DNA from: Coprousia sp963931435
GTDB lineage: Bacteria; Actinomycetota; Coriobacteriia; Coriobacteriales; Coriobacteriaceae
NCBI GenBank assembly: GCA_963931435.1
Contig: OZ007012.1
Coordinates: 1,178,001 to 1,242,000 of the forward strand
Reading direction: 5' to 3'
DNA length: 64,000 nucleotides
Shown here: piece after piece, positions 62,856 through 64,000 of the stretch
Position numbering within the stretch: position 1 is the first letter of the stretch
Layout of the letters: every line of letters begins with the position of its first letter
Program-made: the position numbers and the translations under genes
Notes under the pieces: model-generated
Database searches by the model: none
Told to the model about the DNA's origin: nothing
Seen by the model: the letters and a program-made list of their open reading frames with translations, nothing else

Positions 62856-63488
62856 CTATGCGTCCTCGCGGATCTCCTCGGCGATGCGCGCGGCGAGCTC
62901 GTCGGCGCGCGGGATGTAGGTGGCGAGCAGCCGGTCCGCCTCCGCCTCGAGCTCGCGCGCCACCGGATCGCCCGCGAGCGAGGTGGTGTTGACGAGTACC
63001 GTGAGGTGCGCGGCGCGCAGCGCCCCCGCCGCGAGCGCCGCCCCGCAGCCGACGTCCGAGCGCATCAGGCGGCTGCCCTTGGCGCCCATCTCCTCCAAGA
63101 GGTCGAGCGCGCGGGCGCAGGAGCGCATGATGTCGATGGGGACCGCGCAGGCGCCGTGCAGGGCGCTCTCGAGCACCTCGGTGCGCGAGGGGTCGTCGGC
63201 CGGGATCTTGTAGGCGTGCGCGAGGGGCTCGAACGCATGCGCGTCGGCCTCCACGAGCGCCAAAAGGTCGCCGCGCAGCCCCTCGGCCTCGGCGAGGAGG
63301 CGCCGCATGTCGTCCTCGACCTCCGCGTAGCGTGCCTTGCCCTGCGTGAAGTTGCCCGCCATGGAGCACAGCGCCACCGCGAGCGCGCCCGCGAGCGCCG
63401 CCGCCCCGCCGCCGCCCGGCGCCGGCACCTTGGCCGCCAGCTCGCGCGCGAACGCGGTGCAGCTCAAATCCGTCAGAACCTCAGCCAT
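62856..63488 (-). CDS. fchA: Cyclodeaminase / cyclohydrolase family protein FchA
   Basis: This family releases ammonia from formimino-THF or, in some anaerobes, hydrolyses methenyl-THF. The 210-residue all-helical product has the family start KVPAPGGGGAAALAGALAVAL, LVEADAHAFEPLAHAY, and GSRLMRSDVGCGAALAAGALRAAHLTVLVNTTSL. It is encoded between fhs and folD, an arrangement that fits one-carbon flow from formate. It may supply the cyclohydrolase step missing in the neighbouring FolD. Confidence 0.9.
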   Translation of the reverse strand: MAEVLTDLSCTAFARELAAKVPAPGGGGAAALAGALAVALCSMAGNFTQGKARYAEVEDDMRRLLAEAEGLRGDLLALVEADAHAFEPLAHAYKIPADDPSRTEVLESALHGACAVPIDIMRSCARALDLLEEMGAKGSRLMRSDVGCGAALAAGALRAAHLTVLVNTTSLAGDPVARELEAEADRLLATYIPRADELAARIAEEIREDA

Positions 63489-63540
63489 GCGATCCTCTCA
63501 ACGTCCCTTCGACCCCCCCATCGGGGTCCTCTGCCCTGAG

Positions 63541-63617
63541 TGGGAGGCGCCTTGCCCCGGCCGCGTCCTCGGGCGCTGCGCGCCCTGCGGATTGCGTCCG
63601 GAACAAGGTGCCTCCCA
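63541..63617. repeat. Inverted repeat between fhs and fchA
   Basis: TGGGAGGCGCCTTG (63541-63554) and CAAGGTGCCTCCCA (63604-63617) are 14-bp arms with one mismatch, 49 bases apart. A further GGGGTC-rich palindromic stretch lies at about 63511-63529. There is no U-run. It may be a repetitive intergenic element or an mRNA-stability structure in the one-carbon operon. Confidence 0.5.
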
Positions 63618-63655
63618 CCCCGTCGCGCCGTCCTTGGACGACCGTTGGAAAGCTG

Positions 63656-64000
63656 TTAGAACAGCCCCACGATCGTGCCGTCCTCCAACACGTCGATCTT
63701 CTCCGCCGCGGGCACCTTGGGCAGGCCCGGCATCGTCATGATGTCGCCGGTGAGCGCCACGACGAACCCGGCGCCGGCCGAGACCTTGAGGTTGCGCACG
63801 GTGATGCGGAAGTGCTCCGGCGCGCCGAGCAGGTGCTGGTCGTCGGTGAAGGAGTACTGGGTCTTGGCGACGCACACGGGCAGGTTGCCGAAGCCGTTCT
63901 CATGCAGCTGCTTGAGCTGCTTTCTCGCGCCGGGCGTGTAGTCGACGCCGTCGGCGTGGTAGATCTTGGTGGCGATGGCCTCGAGCGCGTCCTCAATCGC
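63656..64000 (-). CDS. fhs: Formate-tetrahydrofolate ligase, C-terminal part, cut by window edge
   Basis: Fhs joins formate to THF with ATP, giving 10-formyl-THF. The 115 codons present are the C-terminal end: IEDALEAIATKIYHADGVDY, NLPVCVAKTQYSFTDDQHLLG, ITVRNLKVSAGAGFVVALTG, IMTMPGLPKVPAAEKIDV. These are hallmark Fhs segments. The N-terminal part with the ATP loop lies beyond the right edge. It leads the fchA-folD-folE-folC group. Confidence 0.96.
   Translation of the reverse strand, partial: AIEDALEAIATKIYHADGVDYTPGARKQLKQLHENGFGNLPVCVAKTQYSFTDDQHLLGAPEHFRITVRNLKVSAGAGFVVALTGDIMTMPGLPKVPAAEKIDVLEDGTIVGLF

Noticed and set aside
63489..63655. Tetrahydrofolate riboswitch in the one-carbon operon
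   Set aside because: The spacer forms an inverted repeat but shows no THF-riboswitch core or pseudoknot pattern.

Overview
This window is high-GC (mid-to-upper 60s % by eye), almost intron-free bacterial chromosome, with nearly all genes on the minus strand. Gene content points to an anaerobic actinobacterium of the class Coriobacteriia (Collinsella or a close relative is my best guess). The supporting signs are an actinobacterial-type integration host factor (mihF) beside gmk-rpoZ, an anaerobic PyrDB/PyrK pair, an oxygen-sensitive radical-SAM sulfatase-maturase family protein, and a formate-tetrahydrofolate ligase/cyclodeaminase cluster. The assignment rests on pattern recognition, not on a database search.

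Layout from left to right. 1-1217: pnp (cut by the window edge) and rpsO. 1277-8765: a tight leftward operon with two DnaJ proteins, mtaB, phoH, ybeY, dgkA, era and recO. 8812-13447: hemW, dusB, lepA, rpsT. 13519-17640: holA and the DNA-uptake genes comEC/comEA. 17727-20250: thiI, rpoZ, gmk, mihF. 20257-25811: the complete pyrR-pyrB-pyrC-pyrK-pyrD-pyrF operon behind a transcription attenuator. 25837-26009: tRNA-Asn. 26011-27532: an IS110/IS1111-type insertion sequence. 27812-39361: the information-processing block rimP-nusA-infB-rbfA-nrnA-truB-ribF-dnaG followed by rpoD. 39452-45354: leuS and three envelope proteins. 45403-49789: guaB, then the only rightward group (a ModE-like wHTH, a TetR regulator and a methyltransferase), then mntP. 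49844-53654: a degenerate PLP-fold protein, thrS and a zinc-ribbon membrane protein. 53909-58829: a PHP phosphatase, a radical-SAM enzyme, a ROK regulator, a TauE transporter and a cytidylate-kinase-like protein. 59022-59760: fused remnants of a beta-glucoside locus. 59899-64000: a folate/one-carbon cluster folC, folE, folD, fchA and fhs (cut by the window edge).

Most of the window is housekeeping. The most interesting points are: a FolD whose cyclohydrolase Lys and Gln are both replaced, encoded beside FchA, which could supply the missing activity; a cystathionine-lyase-fold protein whose PLP lysine is replaced by Arg; an IS1111-type element with 17-bp inverted repeats, a structured 3' non-coding end (candidate bridge RNA) and a stem that can hide the transposase ribosome-binding site; a membrane-anchored DnaJ; a pyr attenuator with a divergent PyrR-binding loop; a probable leaderless lepA; a zinc-finger tail on NusA; two adjacent membrane proteins sharing an unnamed extracellular domain; and a recurrent extended -10 promoter (TGN before the hexamer) at core genes.

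No CRISPR array, rRNA gene, prophage or replication origin was seen. Start codons were chosen from ribosome-binding sites and gene overlaps and are noted where uncertain.
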